Notes: generated from the letters alone by a model not told the origin. A stretch of 64,000 bases of DNA from Chitinimonas viridis (GCF_030409555.1 NZ_JAUFPU010000019.1:186001-250000), one strand, 5' to 3'. Positions 45,160-55,394 are shown, numbered from the stretch's first letter. Program-made: numbers and translations.

Positions 45160-45264
45160 GCTTTAAGCTGAATGTGCAACAGCCTAGCAAAAGCCTGATT
45201 ATTCAAGGCTGAAACTGCATGCAGGCAGGACACCCATACCGCGGCAAGCGGCAGCGCCGATCAC

Positions 45265-47904
45265 TCAAACCCGCAAAGTCTCCATCAAGTCTGCTTCCAG
45301 CCTCACCAGGCTCTTGGGGTCGGCCAGGGCGTTGCCCGAGATGGTGAAGGTATCCTCGGCGCGCTCGCCCAGCGTCATGATCTTGGCGGAGTGGATGGCG
45401 ATGGCGTGCGCGGAGAGTACACGGGCGATGCGGGAGAGCAGGCCTGGGCGGTCGCCGGCGATCAACGATAGGATGTGCAGCTTCTGCTTGTCGTCCTGCC
45501 GTATCAACACTTGCGGTGGCAGCGGGAAGTGTTTGAGCACGCGGCTGACGCGGCCGCTGAGGGGGGGCGGCAGCGGCTCGTCGCGGATGATGAGCTGGGC
45601 CAGCTCGTACTCGATATAGCCTACCAGGTCGCGGTAATCGATATCGCGGCCGTCGGCGACATGGACATAAAAGCTGTCGAGCGCATAGCCCTTGAGTGTG
45701 GTGTATATCTTAGCGTCGAAGATGCTGTAGCCGGCGCGCTCGAAGAAAGCGCAGATGCGGGCGAACAGGTCGGGACGGTCGGGGCAGTAAACCAGCACCT
45801 GCAGGCCGCCATCGGACTCGGCAGGTCGGGCCCGTATGGTGATCTCGTCGTGATCGAACCGGCCCCACAATACCCGGCCATGCCAGGCGATTTCGGGGGC
45901 GTCGTGGCGCAGGAAGTAAACCGGGTCCAGTGTTTTCCAGAACGGCAGATGGGCATCATCGCGCAGGCCATGGCGACGCATCAGGCTTTCGGCTTCGCTG
46001 CGGCGTTCGTACAGGGCGTCGTTGGCGTTGAGGGTTTCGCCGGTCAGGTAGCGGCGAGTAGCGCGGAACAGGTCCTCCAGCAGCTTGGCTTTCCAAGCGT
46101 TCCACACCTTGGGGCTGGTGCCACGGATATCGGCCACGGTCAGCAGGTAGAGCGCATTGAGGTGGCGCTCATCGCGGACGATCTGGGCAAAGGCGGCTAC
46201 CGTGTCGGGGTCATACACATCCTGCTTCTGCGCCACACTGGACATGGTCAGGTGGTGCTCCACCAGCCAGGCCACCATATCGGTGTCTTCCTTACTCAGG
46301 CCGTGGCTGACGCAGAACTCGCGCGCATCGACCTTGCCCAGTTGCGAATGATCGCCGCCGCGCCCCTTGCCTATGTCGTGGAATAAAGCTGCCAGGTACA
46401 GTACTTCGGGGCGCTCGAAGGCCTCGATCAACTGAGAGCAGGCGGGGTATTCGTGGTTGAAAGCGGGCGTGGCAAAGCGGCGCAGGTTGCGCAGCACCAT
46501 GAGGATATGTTCGTCCACGGTATAGACGTGGAACAGGTCGTGCTGCATGCGGCCGACTATCTTGCCGAAAGCGGGGATATAGCGGCCCAGTACGCCGTAC
46601 TGGTTCATGCGGCGCATGACCCGGGTGGTGCCCCAAGGCTGCCGCATGATCTCCATGAACAGTGCCTTGTTGGCCGGGTCACGGCGGAAGGCGGCGTTGA
46701 TACGGGGACGGGCGTGCCATAGCGCACGCAGGGTGTCGGCGCCGATGGCGGTGAGCTCTGGGTGCTGCTGCAGGACCAGAAAGGTTTCCAGTATGGCCGA
46801 TGGGGTCTGCTCGTAAACCTCAGGATTGGCGATCTCCAGCAGGTGGCCACGAGCAACGAAGCGCTCGTTGATGGGCTGTATCTCCAACTGGGCGCGGCCA
46901 TAGAGCGTGCGGCGCAGGGCCTGCAGGATCAGCGGCTGCAACTGGGCGACAATACGGGCAGACAGATAATAGACCGCCATCAGTTGCTCGCTGGCACGGG
47001 CTGCGCTGGTGTCGGCATAGCCGAAGCGCTTGGCAAGGGCGTTCTGGAAATCGAACAGGATACGGTCTTCGCGCCGACCTGCAGCCAGGTGCAGGGCAAT
47101 ACGGAAGGACCAGAGCATTTTCTCTGCGCGCTTGAGCTTGCGCATTTCCTGCCCAGTCAGCATGCCAGCCTTGTGCAGGCCGCTCCAGTCACTGGCAATA
47201 CCGCAGGCACGCGCAAGCCACAGCAGTAGGTGCAGATCGCGCAGGCCGCCTGGTGCCTCTTTTACATTGGGTTCCAGCTTGTTGACCGAGCCCTGGTGGC
47301 GCTCATGTCTTTGCTGCTGTTCCAGCAACTTGGCCTCAAAGAAGGCCCTGGGGTCGAGCTGCTTGAAAACCTGTTCCATCAGCTCGCTGTAGGCAGCACC
47401 GGAGCCTGACAGCAGCCGGGTCTCAAGCAGCGTGGTCTGCACGGTAATGTCTCGTCTGGCCTCTTCCATGCACTCCCTGAGGGTGCGCACGCTGTGGCCA
47501 ACCTCCAGGCCCAGATCCCACAGCAGGCCGATAAGGCTTTCCACCTTGTCCAGCAAAGGCTGGCTGGCACCTTCTGGCAGCAGGAACAGCAGGTCGATAT
47601 CCGAGCCGGGGAAGAGTTGCCCACGACCGTAGCCACCCACGGCAATCAAGGCGGCTTGCGGGTCCATCTGCTGCTCGCGCCAGCGTTCGATCAGGAACTG
47701 ATCAACCAAACGTGCATCGGCCTCCAGCAGACTGCCGGCCAGCTCTGGGTCGCAGTAGTCGGCATACAAGGCGGTACGGGCACCGTGCAGCTTGCGTTTG
47801 AGATCGGGAATGGAGAGCGGAGCGTTCATGGCAGCGATATCGGGAAGCTTGCCGCCATCTTCGCCGCTTTGGTGCGGATAGGGAACCATTTCGGGGTTTG
47901 TCAT
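45265..47904 (-). CDS. glnD: Bifunctional uridylyltransferase/uridylyl-removing enzyme GlnD
   Basis: An 879-residue nitrogen sensor that uridylylates PII proteins when glutamine is low and removes the group when it is high. Nucleotidyltransferase motif GGYGRGQLFPGSDIDLLFLL, a central GlnD_UR domain, the HD hydrolase motif ALFHDIGKGRGGDHS, and two C-terminal ACT domains (around VLVYCPDRPDLFARI and LIAGDRPGLLSRI) that bind glutamine. The start MTNPEMVPYP at 47904 is chosen over the TTG reading from 47967. Its gene neighbours map and a GNAT enzyme, similar to the map-glnD order in many Proteobacteria. Confidence 0.96.
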   Translation of the reverse strand: MTNPEMVPYPHQSGEDGGKLPDIAAMNAPLSIPDLKRKLHGARTALYADYCDPELAGSLLEADARLVDQFLIERWREQQMDPQAALIAVGGYGRGQLFPGSDIDLLFLLPEGASQPLLDKVESLIGLLWDLGLEVGHSVRTLRECMEEARRDITVQTTLLETRLLSGSGAAYSELMEQVFKQLDPRAFFEAKLLEQQQRHERHQGSVNKLEPNVKEAPGGLRDLHLLLWLARACGIASDWSGLHKAGMLTGQEMRKLKRAEKMLWSFRIALHLAAGRREDRILFDFQNALAKRFGYADTSAARASEQLMAVYYLSARIVAQLQPLILQALRRTLYGRAQLEIQPINERFVARGHLLEIANPEVYEQTPSAILETFLVLQQHPELTAIGADTLRALWHARPRINAAFRRDPANKALFMEIMRQPWGTTRVMRRMNQYGVLGRYIPAFGKIVGRMQHDLFHVYTVDEHILMVLRNLRRFATPAFNHEYPACSQLIEAFERPEVLYLAALFHDIGKGRGGDHSQLGKVDAREFCVSHGLSKEDTDMVAWLVEHHLTMSSVAQKQDVYDPDTVAAFAQIVRDERHLNALYLLTVADIRGTSPKVWNAWKAKLLEDLFRATRRYLTGETLNANDALYERRSEAESLMRRHGLRDDAHLPFWKTLDPVYFLRHDAPEIAWHGRVLWGRFDHDEITIRARPAESDGGLQVLVYCPDRPDLFARICAFFERAGYSIFDAKIYTTLKGYALDSFYVHVADGRDIDYRDLVGYIEYELAQLIIRDEPLPPPLSGRVSRVLKHFPLPPQVLIRQDDKQKLHILSLIAGDRPGLLSRIARVLSAHAIAIHSAKIMTLGERAEDTFTISGNALADPKSLVRLEADLMETLRV

Positions 47905-48056
47905 GAGCCTGTCTGCGTTAAAGCGCAGATAAGTGTGGCGCTGGCGCCCGCGCAAGCCGAGTGCCAACCCTTTGCATTAACTCGCACTACGACTCCCCCC
48001 TGAACTAGGCCCACGCCACACTTCCCATTAGATGGGGCGCTGTAGGCCAGGGTCGT

Positions 48057-48506
48057 TCAGCCTGTGTGCAAGAGGCTGACCAGTGCCAGGCCATCCGGTG
48101 TTTGGGACGTGCGCACTGGTTTGAAGCCCAGCTTGGCATACAAGGCCAGGGCAGGGGTATTGGCGGCTGCAGTGGAGACACGCAGCGGCTGCGCACCTAC
48201 CCAATCGAGCACAGCATTGACCAGTTGCATCGCTACCCCGCGGCGCTGCACGGTAGGTGATACCACCAGGCGGCAGATCAGAATACCATCACCGTCCTCG
48301 ATAAAACCGACGGCGCCCTGCAACTCGCCATCTACACGCCAACCCAGCATGGTTTCGCCACTGTCCATCAACTCAGGCAGGCCTTCCTTGAGCGGTGGCA
48401 GGTCGGGGTAGCCGATCAGTTCGGCTTCCTGGCGGTAGGCCAGGCGCTGCAGCTGCAATAGCTCGGCGGTGAGCAACGCATCCGCCAGGTCGATGGGTAC
48501 TAGCAT
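48057..48506 (-). CDS. GNAT family N-acetyltransferase
   Basis: A 149-residue single-domain acetyltransferase. The acetyl-CoA-binding motif A is LICRLVVSPTVQRRGVAMQLV (V-x-P-x-x-Q-R-R-G-x-A), followed by the C-terminal AANTPALALYAKLGFKPV typical of the family. The acceptor is unknown. GGAGGA 6-7 nt before the ATG is a strong ribosome-binding site. It lies between map and glnD on the same strand. Confidence 0.9.
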   Translation of the reverse strand: MLVPIDLADALLTAELLQLQRLAYRQEAELIGYPDLPPLKEGLPELMDSGETMLGWRVDGELQGAVGFIEDGDGILICRLVVSPTVQRRGVAMQLVNAVLDWVGAQPLRVSTAAANTPALALYAKLGFKPVRTSQTPDGLALVSLLHTG

Positions 48507-48631
48507 GGCTAATCCTCCAGGGCAGTCTTTTTAGCTTTGAAAGCAGCATAGACGGTGCCGGCGGCAGCCGATTTTATATTCCGGAGCTGCCTGTTTACCC
48601 TGTACTTGCTCCGGCCGGCGCCACAAATGCA

Positions 48632-48656
48632 AGAGACGCCGCTAAACGGCGTCTCT
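48632..48656 (-). terminator. Intrinsic terminator after map
   Basis: AGAGACGCCG (48632-48641), loop CTAAA, CGGCGTCTCT (48647-48656): a perfect 10-bp stem just downstream of the map stop and upstream of the GNAT gene. On the minus strand it is followed by TTGCATTTG. Confidence 0.75.
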
Positions 48657-48675
48657 GTGGGGCATGCCTAGCCTG

Positions 48676-49491
48676 TCAGGCGGTGACTGGGGCCGCGAGC
48701 AGCACCGGCTTGGCTGGTGAACCGGCTGACTGGGTCAGCACTTCGTAGCCCGTCTCGGTCACCAGTATGGTGTGCTCCCACTGGGCAGAGATGGAGCGAT
48801 CCTTGGTGACGATGGTCCAACCGTCGGGCATGGAGCGTATGTCCTTCTTACCCGCGTTGATCATGGGCTCGATGGTGAAGATCATGCCGGCCTTCAGTTC
48901 CACGCCAGTGCCCGGCTTGCCGTAGTGCAGCACCTGCGGTTCTTCATGGAACTTCTTGCCTATGCCGTGACCACAGAATTCGCGTACCACCGAGTAACCG
49001 TTCTTCTCGGCATGCCGCTGGATGGCGGCACCGATATCGCCAAGGCGGGCGCCCGGCTTGACCAGCTCTATGCCCAACCACATGCATTCGTAGGTTACCT
49101 GGCTCAGGCGGCGGGTATGGGAGGCAACGGTGCCAACCTCATACATGCGGCTGTTGTCGCCGTGGTAGCCATCCTTGATGACGGTGATATCCAGATTGAC
49201 CACATCGCCGTTCTTGAGTGGCTTGTCGTTGGGTATGCCGTGGCAGATCACCTGGTTGACCGAGGTGCAGATAGCGGCCGGGTAGGGGGTATAGCCCGGC
49301 GGGCAATAGTTGAGCGGTGCCGGGATAGTGCCTTGCACATTGACCATGTATTCATGGCACAGGCGGTTCAGTTCCAACGTCGTTACGCCCGGCTTGACGA
49401 AGGGGGTGATGTAATCGAGCACTTCGCTGGCCAGCCGGCCGGCAATACGCATTTTCTCGATGTCTTCCTGAGTCTTGATGACGATGGTCAT
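48676..49491 (-). CDS. map: Methionine aminopeptidase type I
   Basis: A 271-residue metalloenzyme that removes the initiator methionine from new proteins. The five metal ligands are seen in DVVNLDITVIKDGYHGDNSRM (two Asp), FCGHGIGKKFHEEPQVLHYG (His), MIFTIEPMI (Glu) and WEHTILVTETGYEVLT (Glu). The start MTIVIKTQEDIEKMRIAG at 49491 matches the family N-terminus; the TTG-initiated reading from 49512 adds seven residues without support. No rpsB is adjacent on this side. Confidence 0.96.
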   Translation of the reverse strand: MTIVIKTQEDIEKMRIAGRLASEVLDYITPFVKPGVTTLELNRLCHEYMVNVQGTIPAPLNYCPPGYTPYPAAICTSVNQVICHGIPNDKPLKNGDVVNLDITVIKDGYHGDNSRMYEVGTVASHTRRLSQVTYECMWLGIELVKPGARLGDIGAAIQRHAEKNGYSVVREFCGHGIGKKFHEEPQVLHYGKPGTGVELKAGMIFTIEPMINAGKKDIRSMPDGWTIVTKDRSISAQWEHTILVTETGYEVLTQSAGSPAKPVLLAAPVTA

Positions 49492-49645
49492 GGCAGGGCG
49501 CTGTTCATTCAAGTTCGGTTCAAAGCGAAAGGATACCGCCTGATGCGGGGTGGGGCAATTTGGAAATAATTATGTGGCTGATTTATAAGGACAATCGTTG
49601 CAAGGCCACTGCGCTGCGGCGTGTATCTGCGGCCATGAAAATGAA

Positions 49646-49666
49646 AAGGGGTGCCATGCACCCCTT
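49646..49666 (-). terminator. Intrinsic terminator after phaB
   Basis: AAGGGGTGC (49646-49654), loop CAT, GCACCCCTT (49658-49666). On the minus strand the stem ends in CCCCTTTTCATTTTC, a T-rich tail, 75 bp after the phaB stop. Confidence 0.8.
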
Positions 49667-49740
49667 GTTACTTCACCGTATTTGACAGGCATTGGAACGG
49701 TCTGGCAAAGCCTGCGTACCTGTCGCGGCCGGTGCGGCGC

Positions 49741-50475
49741 TTAGAACATGTGCTGGCCGCCGTTGATGGCGATATTGGAGCCGGTGATGAAGCCGGATTT
49801 GTCGCCGGCCAGATAAACCACCAAGTCAGCGACTTCTTCCGGCAGACCCAGGCGGTTGACCGGGATGCCGGATATGATGGCGTGACGGATTTCTTCCTTG
49901 ACTGCCATGACCATCTCGGTGGCGATATAGCCTGGGCTGACGGTGTTGACCGTGACACCCTTCTTGGCGACTTCCTGTGCAAGGGCCTTGGTAAAGCCGT
50001 GCATGCCGGCCTTGGCCGCCGAGTAGTTGGTCTGGCCGAACTGGCCCTTTTGGCCGTTGATGCTGGAGATATTGATGACACGACCGAAGCTGCGGTCGGT
50101 CATGCCGTCGATGAAGGGCTTGGTGACGTTGAAGATGGAATCCAGGTCGGTACGCATGACCACATCCCAGTCCACTTTGCTCATCTTGCGGAAGGTGGTG
50201 TCCTTGGTGATGCCGGCGTTGTTGACCAGCACATCCACCGGGCCGACTTCCGCGCTGATGCGGGCGGCAAGTGCCTGGCAGGATTCATAGTCGGCCACGT
50301 CACATTGATAGGCGTGGAAGGTGTAGCCTTTTTCCTTCTGGTCGGCTAGCCATTGAACTTCCTTGCCTGGCCGGCTGTAAGTAGTGACTACGGTGTGCCC
50401 CGCGTCGGCGAGTTTCTGACAGATGGCGGTTCCGATACCGCCCATGCCGCCGGTGACGAGTGCGATTCTGGCCAT
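49741..50475 (-). CDS. phaB: Acetoacetyl-CoA reductase (PhaB-type SDR)
   Basis: A 244-residue short-chain dehydrogenase that reduces acetoacetyl-CoA to (R)-3-hydroxybutyryl-CoA with NADPH for polyhydroxybutyrate synthesis. Nucleotide-binding motif TGGMGGIG, NNAG (VDVLVNNAGITKD), catalytic Ser in NISSINGQKGQFGQTN, Tyr and Lys in YSAAKAG, and the PhaB-typical TTFRKMSKVDWDVVM and GYIATEMVMAV. AGGAG 9 nt before ATG 50475 supports the start; the frame continuing to 50568 is not used. No phaA or phaC is in the window. Confidence 0.93.
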   Translation of the reverse strand: MARIALVTGGMGGIGTAICQKLADAGHTVVTTYSRPGKEVQWLADQKEKGYTFHAYQCDVADYESCQALAARISAEVGPVDVLVNNAGITKDTTFRKMSKVDWDVVMRTDLDSIFNVTKPFIDGMTDRSFGRVINISSINGQKGQFGQTNYSAAKAGMHGFTKALAQEVAKKGVTVNTVSPGYIATEMVMAVKEEIRHAIISGIPVNRLGLPEEVADLVVYLAGDKSGFITGSNIAINGGQHMF

Positions 50476-50790
50476 GTTGGCTTTCTCCTGAGTTTGCGTG
50501 CTTGGAATGGCCGCGTTATTAGGTTTGAGGGTATGCATCGCTGCCACCCGGCTGCGGCCAGTCCCCAATATATACGAGTCGTTACGTCAGGTCTTGCAGC
50601 TACCTCCCGAAACCTCATTTTCCCAGTCGTGCAGGCCAGCTCAAGCGAATTGTGGCGCGCCCTAGCAGTTATGGCAGGCCCAAGAACTTCGTGCTTGCGT
50701 TGCCCTCACTTGTACGAACCCAGGCTTCGGGGAGCGTGCGTGCTTGCGTCACAGTTATAATCGGTTTTATCGCGCCAACCAAAGTCTGCC
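50476..50790. promoter_or_regulatory. 315-bp divergent intergenic region, phaB/zapE
   Basis: No gene. It must contain promoters for both flanking genes. On the plus strand TATAAT lies at 50756-50761, a good -10 for zapE 30 bp before its ATG; I see no convincing -35. The phaB ribosome-binding site AGGAG is at its left edge. No repeat or palindrome stood out. Confidence 0.5.
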
Positions 50791-51951
50791 ATGTCGCAAC
50801 ACGTATTCACCGCCCATATCCAGCCTGGCACACCACCATTACAGTGGTATGAGGCCGCCGCACGGCAAGAAGGTTTCCAGCGCGATGCATCGCAGGAAAA
50901 CGCCATACGCCACCTGCAGCGGTTGTACGACGACCTGCTGGAATTCAAGCGCAAGCGCGACCGGCTGTTCGGCCGCAGCCTGCTGCCCTCGCCCGATGTG
51001 CCCAAGGGCTTGTATTTCTGGGGCGGGGTAGGGCGCGGCAAGAGCTTCCTCATGGATGGCTTCTTTGCCTGCCTGCCCTATAAGCGCAAGCGCAGGCTGC
51101 ATTTCCATCACTTCATGCAAGAGGTGCACGATGGCCTGCGCGCGCTGAAGAACGAAACCGACCCGCTGGCTACCGTGGCCGCCAACATCGCCAGGCATAC
51201 GCGGGTACTGTGCTTCGACGAATTCCATGTCTCGGATATCGCCGATGCCATGATACTGGGGCGCTTGTTCACCCACTTGTTCGACCTGGGCACTGTGCTG
51301 GTGGCCACCAGCAACTATGCACCGGACGACCTCTACCCCAATGGTCTGCAGCGCCATAACTTCCTGCCCACCATCGCCTTGCTCAAGCAGCATGTAGAGG
51401 TCGTCAATGTCGATGGTGGCAACGACTACCGCATGCGCACCCTGACCCAGGCGCGCACCTATCTCACTCCCATCACGCCCGATACCGACCGGGAGTTGGC
51501 CAGCATCTTCAGCAAGTTGGCAACGGCATCCGACCTGCCTTGCGAGATGGTGATAGAGGAGCGCAAGGTCAACGCCCTGCGCCACGCACCTGGGGTGGTG
51601 TGGTTCAGCTTCAAGGAACTGTGCGATGGCCCGCGCTCGCAAACCGATTACCTATGGCTGGCGCGGCAGTACCACACCGTGATTCTGTCTGATGTGCCCG
51701 TGCTGACCGCCAAGGAGGCATCGGCCGCACGGCGGCTGACCTGGCTGGTAGATGTTTTCTACGACTACCGGGTCAAGCTGATCATTTCGGCCCAGACCGA
51801 AGCCGAGGCTATCTACACCGAAGGCAGCTTTGCCCATGAGTTCTTCCGCACCGCCAGCCGCCTGACCGAGATGCAATCCACCGACTACCTGGCCCTGCCG
51901 CATGAGGCTGGCAAGGTAAAGGACGCCGCCATGAGCGTGGCATTGACATGA
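50791..51951 (+). CDS. zapE: Cell division ATPase ZapE (AFG1-like)
   Basis: A 386-residue AAA+-type ATPase of the AFG1/ZapE family, involved in Z-ring behaviour during constriction. Walker A GGVGRGKSFLMD, the family segment KRRLHFHHFMQEVH, Walker B VLCFDEFHVSDIADAMIL, the sensor region VLVATSNYAPDDLYPNGLQR, and the C-terminal ASRLTEMQS. Length is normal. Its stop overlaps the start of the next gene by 4 nt. Confidence 0.94.
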   Translation: MSQHVFTAHIQPGTPPLQWYEAAARQEGFQRDASQENAIRHLQRLYDDLLEFKRKRDRLFGRSLLPSPDVPKGLYFWGGVGRGKSFLMDGFFACLPYKRKRRLHFHHFMQEVHDGLRALKNETDPLATVAANIARHTRVLCFDEFHVSDIADAMILGRLFTHLFDLGTVLVATSNYAPDDLYPNGLQRHNFLPTIALLKQHVEVVNVDGGNDYRMRTLTQARTYLTPITPDTDRELASIFSKLATASDLPCEMVIEERKVNALRHAPGVVWFSFKELCDGPRSQTDYLWLARQYHTVILSDVPVLTAKEASAARRLTWLVDVFYDYRVKLIISAQTEAEAIYTEGSFAHEFFRTASRLTEMQSTDYLALPHEAGKVKDAAMSVALT

Positions 51952-52943
51952 GCACGCCACCGCCAGCCACCATGCGTGCGTTACTGCAAACCGCGCCCGG
52001 TGGAGCCGATACGCTATATATGGGCACTACCGCTACACCGATACCGGCTGCCGGGCAACTACTGGTGCGTGTGCAGGCTGCCGGCGTCAACCGCGCCGAT
52101 ATCGTGCAACGAGAAGGGCGCTACCCGGCACCGCCCGGTGCATCGCCCATACTGGGCCTGGAGGTTGCAGGCGAAGTCGCTGCGCTGGGCGAGGGCGTTA
52201 CCGGGTTTGCCCTAGGCGATGCCGTGTTCGGCCTGGTAGCAGGCGGCGGCTATGCCCAATATGCCGTGCTCGATGCCGACTGCGCCGTATTACGACCCTC
52301 CTGGCTCAGCATAGAAGCCGCCGCCAGCCTGCCGGAAGCCTGGATGACAGCTTGGCTCAACTTGGTGGTGCTCGGTGGCCTGCAGGCTGGTGAAACGGCA
52401 CTGGTGCATGCAGGCGCTAGCGGCGTGGGCGCGGCGGCCATACAACTGGCCAGGCTGCTGGGCGCCAGCGCCATCGCCACGGTGGGCAGTGAAGCGAAAG
52501 CGGCTTACTGCAGCAGCCTGGGCGCTCGCCTAGCCATCAACTACCGCACGGCGGATTTTGCCGCCGAGGTCAAAGCCGCAGGTGGCGTGGAACTGATACT
52601 GGACTGCATAGGCGGTGCTTATCTGGAGGGCAATCTGGCCAGCCTGAAACCCGATGGCAGATTGGTTGTCATTGGCTTGATGGGGGGCGCAGGAGCGCAG
52701 CTCGATATCGGCCGGCTGCTGGTAAAGCGTCTATCGGTGCGCGGCTCCACGCTGCGGCCGCAGCCGCGGGCGGTAAAAGCCTGCCTGACCGCCGCGCTGC
52801 GCGACACGGTGCTACCGGCACTGGCAGCAGGCGAGGTCAAACTGACACTGGACCAGACCTTTGCCTGGGCCGATGCCGCCCAGGCACACCGCTATCTGGA
52901 AGACAACCGCAACTGTGGCAAAGTGGTATTGTGCGTCGATTGA
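51948..52943 (+). CDS. NAD(P)H quinone oxidoreductase, PIG3-like zinc-free MDR
   Basis: A 331-residue medium-chain reductase without the zinc-binding cysteines. N-terminal GroES-like fold with VRVQAAGVNRADIVQREGRYPAP (PIG3 signature), then the nucleotide-binding motif HAGASGVGAAAIQLARLLGA and LDCIGGAYLEGNLASLKPDGRLVVIG. Family members reduce quinones with NADPH. It is coupled to zapE by a 4-nt overlap; an ATG at 51972 (MRALLQTAPGG) is an alternative start. Confidence 0.92.
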   Translation: MSTPPPATMRALLQTAPGGADTLYMGTTATPIPAAGQLLVRVQAAGVNRADIVQREGRYPAPPGASPILGLEVAGEVAALGEGVTGFALGDAVFGLVAGGGYAQYAVLDADCAVLRPSWLSIEAAASLPEAWMTAWLNLVVLGGLQAGETALVHAGASGVGAAAIQLARLLGASAIATVGSEAKAAYCSSLGARLAINYRTADFAAEVKAAGGVELILDCIGGAYLEGNLASLKPDGRLVVIGLMGGAGAQLDIGRLLVKRLSVRGSTLRPQPRAVKACLTAALRDTVLPALAAGEVKLTLDQTFAWADAAQAHRYLEDNRNCGKVVLCVD

Positions 52944-52966
52944 AGCAGGCAACTCGGGAAGCAAGT

Positions 52967-53257
52967 ATGCAATTAGCACGTTGGATAGGGCTGTTTGCCA
53001 TCATAGGCAGCCTGGGTGGTTGCGCCGTCATCAGCGTGGCCGGTACGGCAGTGAGCCTCGCAGCTACCGCGGTAGAAGTGACGGCCGATGTGGCCATCGC
53101 GACTGGCAAGGGCGTGGTGAAAGCCGGTAGCTGGGCGGTAGAGGCCGCCAGCAAGGACAAGGCCGCCGAAGAGGCCGCCGCCAAAGCGGCTGCGGACGAA
53201 GCTGCGGCCAAGACTGCTGCTGAGCGCGGCAATGTGCAGGTCAAGCCTTTGCAGTAG
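52967..53257 (+). CDS. Small lipoprotein with Ala/Val-rich mature part
   Basis: A 96-residue lipoprotein: signal peptide with lipobox LGGC (Cys21 region, in IIGSLGGCAVISV), then AVSLAATAVEVTADVAIATGKGVVKAG, a pattern seen in short Neisseriales/Acinetobacter lipoproteins of unknown role (the NF038104-type family is a possible match). The C-terminal half is a charged Ala/Lys/Glu helix. The start at 52967 is chosen because the signal peptide begins there and GGGAAG precedes it; the 52931 reading overlaps the reductase. Confidence 0.75.
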   Translation: MQLARWIGLFAIIGSLGGCAVISVAGTAVSLAATAVEVTADVAIATGKGVVKAGSWAVEAASKDKAAEEAAAKAAADEAAAKTAAERGNVQVKPLQ

Positions 53258-53334
53258 TAGGCTTGAGGTACCACCGTAGCAGTCCCAGGCAAAGTGGTTG
53301 TGAAGGCCTAAACCCTTATACCAGTGTCGACTGG

Positions 53335-54726
53335 TCAAGCAATATACGCGGGAAAACGCAAGCAAACCCCAATCCGCCCCGATGCACTACTGACCGTCAT
53401 CTCTCCCTGGTGCAGGCGGATGATGGAATCCACGATAGCCAGCCCCAGGCCCACGCCATCGGTGTCACGGCTGCGGGCGTCGTCGCCCCTGGCAAAGCGG
53501 GTAACCAGGTGTTGCAGTTCGGTGGGGGAGATAGGCGGGCCGGGATTGGACACCGTAACGCTGGCCGTGTCGGCGCCCGCCTCCAATGTGATGCTGATGG
53601 CGGCCTTCAGCGGGGCGTAGCGTACTGCATTGGATAGCAGGTTGGTCAGGGCGCGGCGCACCATCAGGCGGTCGCCCCATACCGTGGCCGCGCCTGTCAC
53701 GGTGATGGTCTGGTGGTGCTCGGACGCGGCCAGTTCGAAAAATTCGGCCAGGCTGTCGGCCTCGGCGCGCAGATCCAGCGCCTGGCGTTGCAAGGTCAGC
53801 ATGCCACGGTCTGCGCGTGCCAGAAACAGCATGTCCAGCACCATGCGCTGCATCCGTTCCAGTTCTTCCAGATTGGAGAGCAGCGCTTCGTGGTAGCTAT
53901 CTGCGTCGCGCGGGCGGCTCAGGGTGACCTGGGTCTGCAGCATCAGGTTGTTCAGCGGGGTGCGCAGCTCGTGGGCAATGTCTGCGGAGAACTGCTCCAG
54001 GCTACGGAAGCTTTCGTGCAGCCGTGCCAGCATGCGGTTCAGGCTTTCGACTACGCCACGCACCTCGCCCGGCGCCCGTTCGACATCCAAAGGCGCGCCC
54101 AACTGGTCGGCCGTCAGTAGCTCGGCCTGTGCTGCAAGTTGGCTTAGCGGCGCCAGACCACGACGGGCCACGAAATAGGCCAGCAGGCCACTGCAAACAG
54201 TGCCAAGCAAGACGACCAGCAAGGCCACCATTCTGTGTGAGTGCAGTATGCGTTGCGATTCAGTTACTTCGACGGCGACATAGGCGTCAAGACTGGCGGG
54301 TTGGGGGGTAGCCCAATGGTGCGTGATGCGCCTGACCCACCAGCGCGTGCCGCTCTCTTCCAGCGTGACGATGCGCCCCTCAGGAGGGAGCGGTGCACCC
54401 TGTATCGCGCGGCGCACCACGGGCTGCGGCGGCAGCAGCCAGACGGAACCGGCGCGTAGCCCTATGCTGAGATGGGGGTGCCCCACGGTAATTTCGCGCA
54501 GCTTGCCGACATGCTCGGCCAAGGCATCAGCGCGGGGGATGGCAGCCAGCTGATGCTGTACGACTTCGGTCTTGCCATTGATCTCGGCTGTATCGCGCTC
54601 ATCCAGCTGCATGCCCAGCGCGTGGTACAGGGTGTAGCCCACCAGGGCCATGATGATGGCGGACCCGGCTGAAAACAGGGTCACCAGCCGCAAGGCCAGG
54701 CTGGCTCGCCCTGGCAGGGTCATCAT
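53335..54726 (-). CDS. CusS/CopS-like heavy-metal sensor histidine kinase
   Basis: A 463-residue membrane kinase: helix 1 (about 15-35), a periplasmic sensor of about 130 residues, helix 2, HAMP, then HisKA with H-box [18 protein letters not shown]-box [19 protein letters not shown], and G-boxes [21 protein letters not shown]. The whole layout matches heavy-metal sensor kinases (CusS/CopS/IrlS). The start overlaps the response-regulator stop by 4 nt. Given the copper genes opposite, copper or silver is the likely signal. Confidence 0.9.
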   Translation of the reverse strand: MMTLPGRASLALRLVTLFSAGSAIIMALVGYTLYHALGMQLDERDTAEINGKTEVVQHQLAAIPRADALAEHVGKLREITVGHPHLSIGLRAGSVWLLPPQPVVRRAIQGAPLPPEGRIVTLEESGTRWWVRRITHHWATPQPASLDAYVAVEVTESQRILHSHRMVALLVVLLGTVCSGLLAYFVARRGLAPLSQLAAQAELLTADQLGAPLDVERAPGEVRGVVESLNRMLARLHESFRSLEQFSADIAHELRTPLNNLMLQTQVTLSRPRDADSYHEALLSNLEELERMQRMVLDMLFLARADRGMLTLQRQALDLRAEADSLAEFFELAASEHHQTITVTGAATVWGDRLMVRRALTNLLSNAVRYAPLKAAISITLEAGADTASVTVSNPGPPISPTELQHLVTRFARGDDARSRDTDGVGLGLAIVDSIIRLHQGEMTVSSASGRIGVCLRFPAYIA

Positions 54727-55394
54727 GGCCGCTGTTCCATGATATAGCCAAAGCCCCTGACGGTATGCAGCAAGGGGGTATCAAACGGCTCGTCTATCTT
54801 GGCACGCAGCCGCCGTATGGCGACTTCGACCACATTGGTGTCGCTATCGAAGTTCATATCCCAGACTTGCTCGGCAATCAGGGTGCGGGACAGCACTTCG
54901 CCTTTGCGCCGCAGAAAGAGCAGCAGCAGGGCATACTCCTTGGCGGTCAGGTCTATGCGCTGTCCACTGCGTTCCACCCGCCGCCGCAACAGGTGTACTT
55001 CCAGATCCGCCAACGACAACACTTCCAGCTCCTGCTGTTTGCCTCGCCGTAGCTGCACATGCACGCGTGCCAGCAGCTCAGAGAAGGCGAACGGCTTGAT
55101 CAGATAGTCGTCTGCGCCCAGCTCCAGCCCCTTTACCCGGTCTTCCACCCGATCACGGGCTGTCAGAAACAGCACCGGCATGGTCTGCGCTGGGCGCAGC
55201 CGCCGCAGTACCTCCCAACCATCCAGCCCCGGCAGGCCGACATCGAGTATCACCAGGTCGTAATCGATGCTGGCGGTCTGAGGGATGACATCCAGCCCAT
55301 TCCTGACCCAATCCACCAGAAGACCATTCTCACCTAGCCCTTTGACCAGGTATTCGCCAGCGTGTATCTCATCCTCAGCCAGTAATATGCGCAT
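54723..55394 (-). CDS. CusR/CopR-like response regulator
   Basis: A 223-residue OmpR-type regulator. The receiver has acidic pocket Glu7-Asp8, phospho-acceptor Asp51 ([14 protein letters not shown]) and Lys100 (LIKPF). The winged-helix domain ends with [14 protein letters not shown] and [12 protein letters not shown], as in heavy-metal regulators. The ATG at 55394 has GGAGGG 6 nt upstream, so the reading from 55406 is rejected. It lies divergent from the copper genes, with the probable binding site at 55449-55464. Confidence 0.92.
   Translation of the reverse strand: MRILLAEDEIHAGEYLVKGLGENGLLVDWVRNGLDVIPQTASIDYDLVILDVGLPGLDGWEVLRRLRPAQTMPVLFLTARDRVEDRVKGLELGADDYLIKPFAFSELLARVHVQLRRGKQQELEVLSLADLEVHLLRRRVERSGQRIDLTAKEYALLLLFLRRKGEVLSRTLIAEQVWDMNFDSDTNVVEVAIRRLRAKIDEPFDTPLLHTVRGFGYIMEQRP

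Noticed and set aside
53320-53335. Small hairpin ACCAGT/ACTGGT after the lipoprotein gene as a terminator
   Set aside because: Only six base pairs, no T run, and it overlaps the kinase stop codon.
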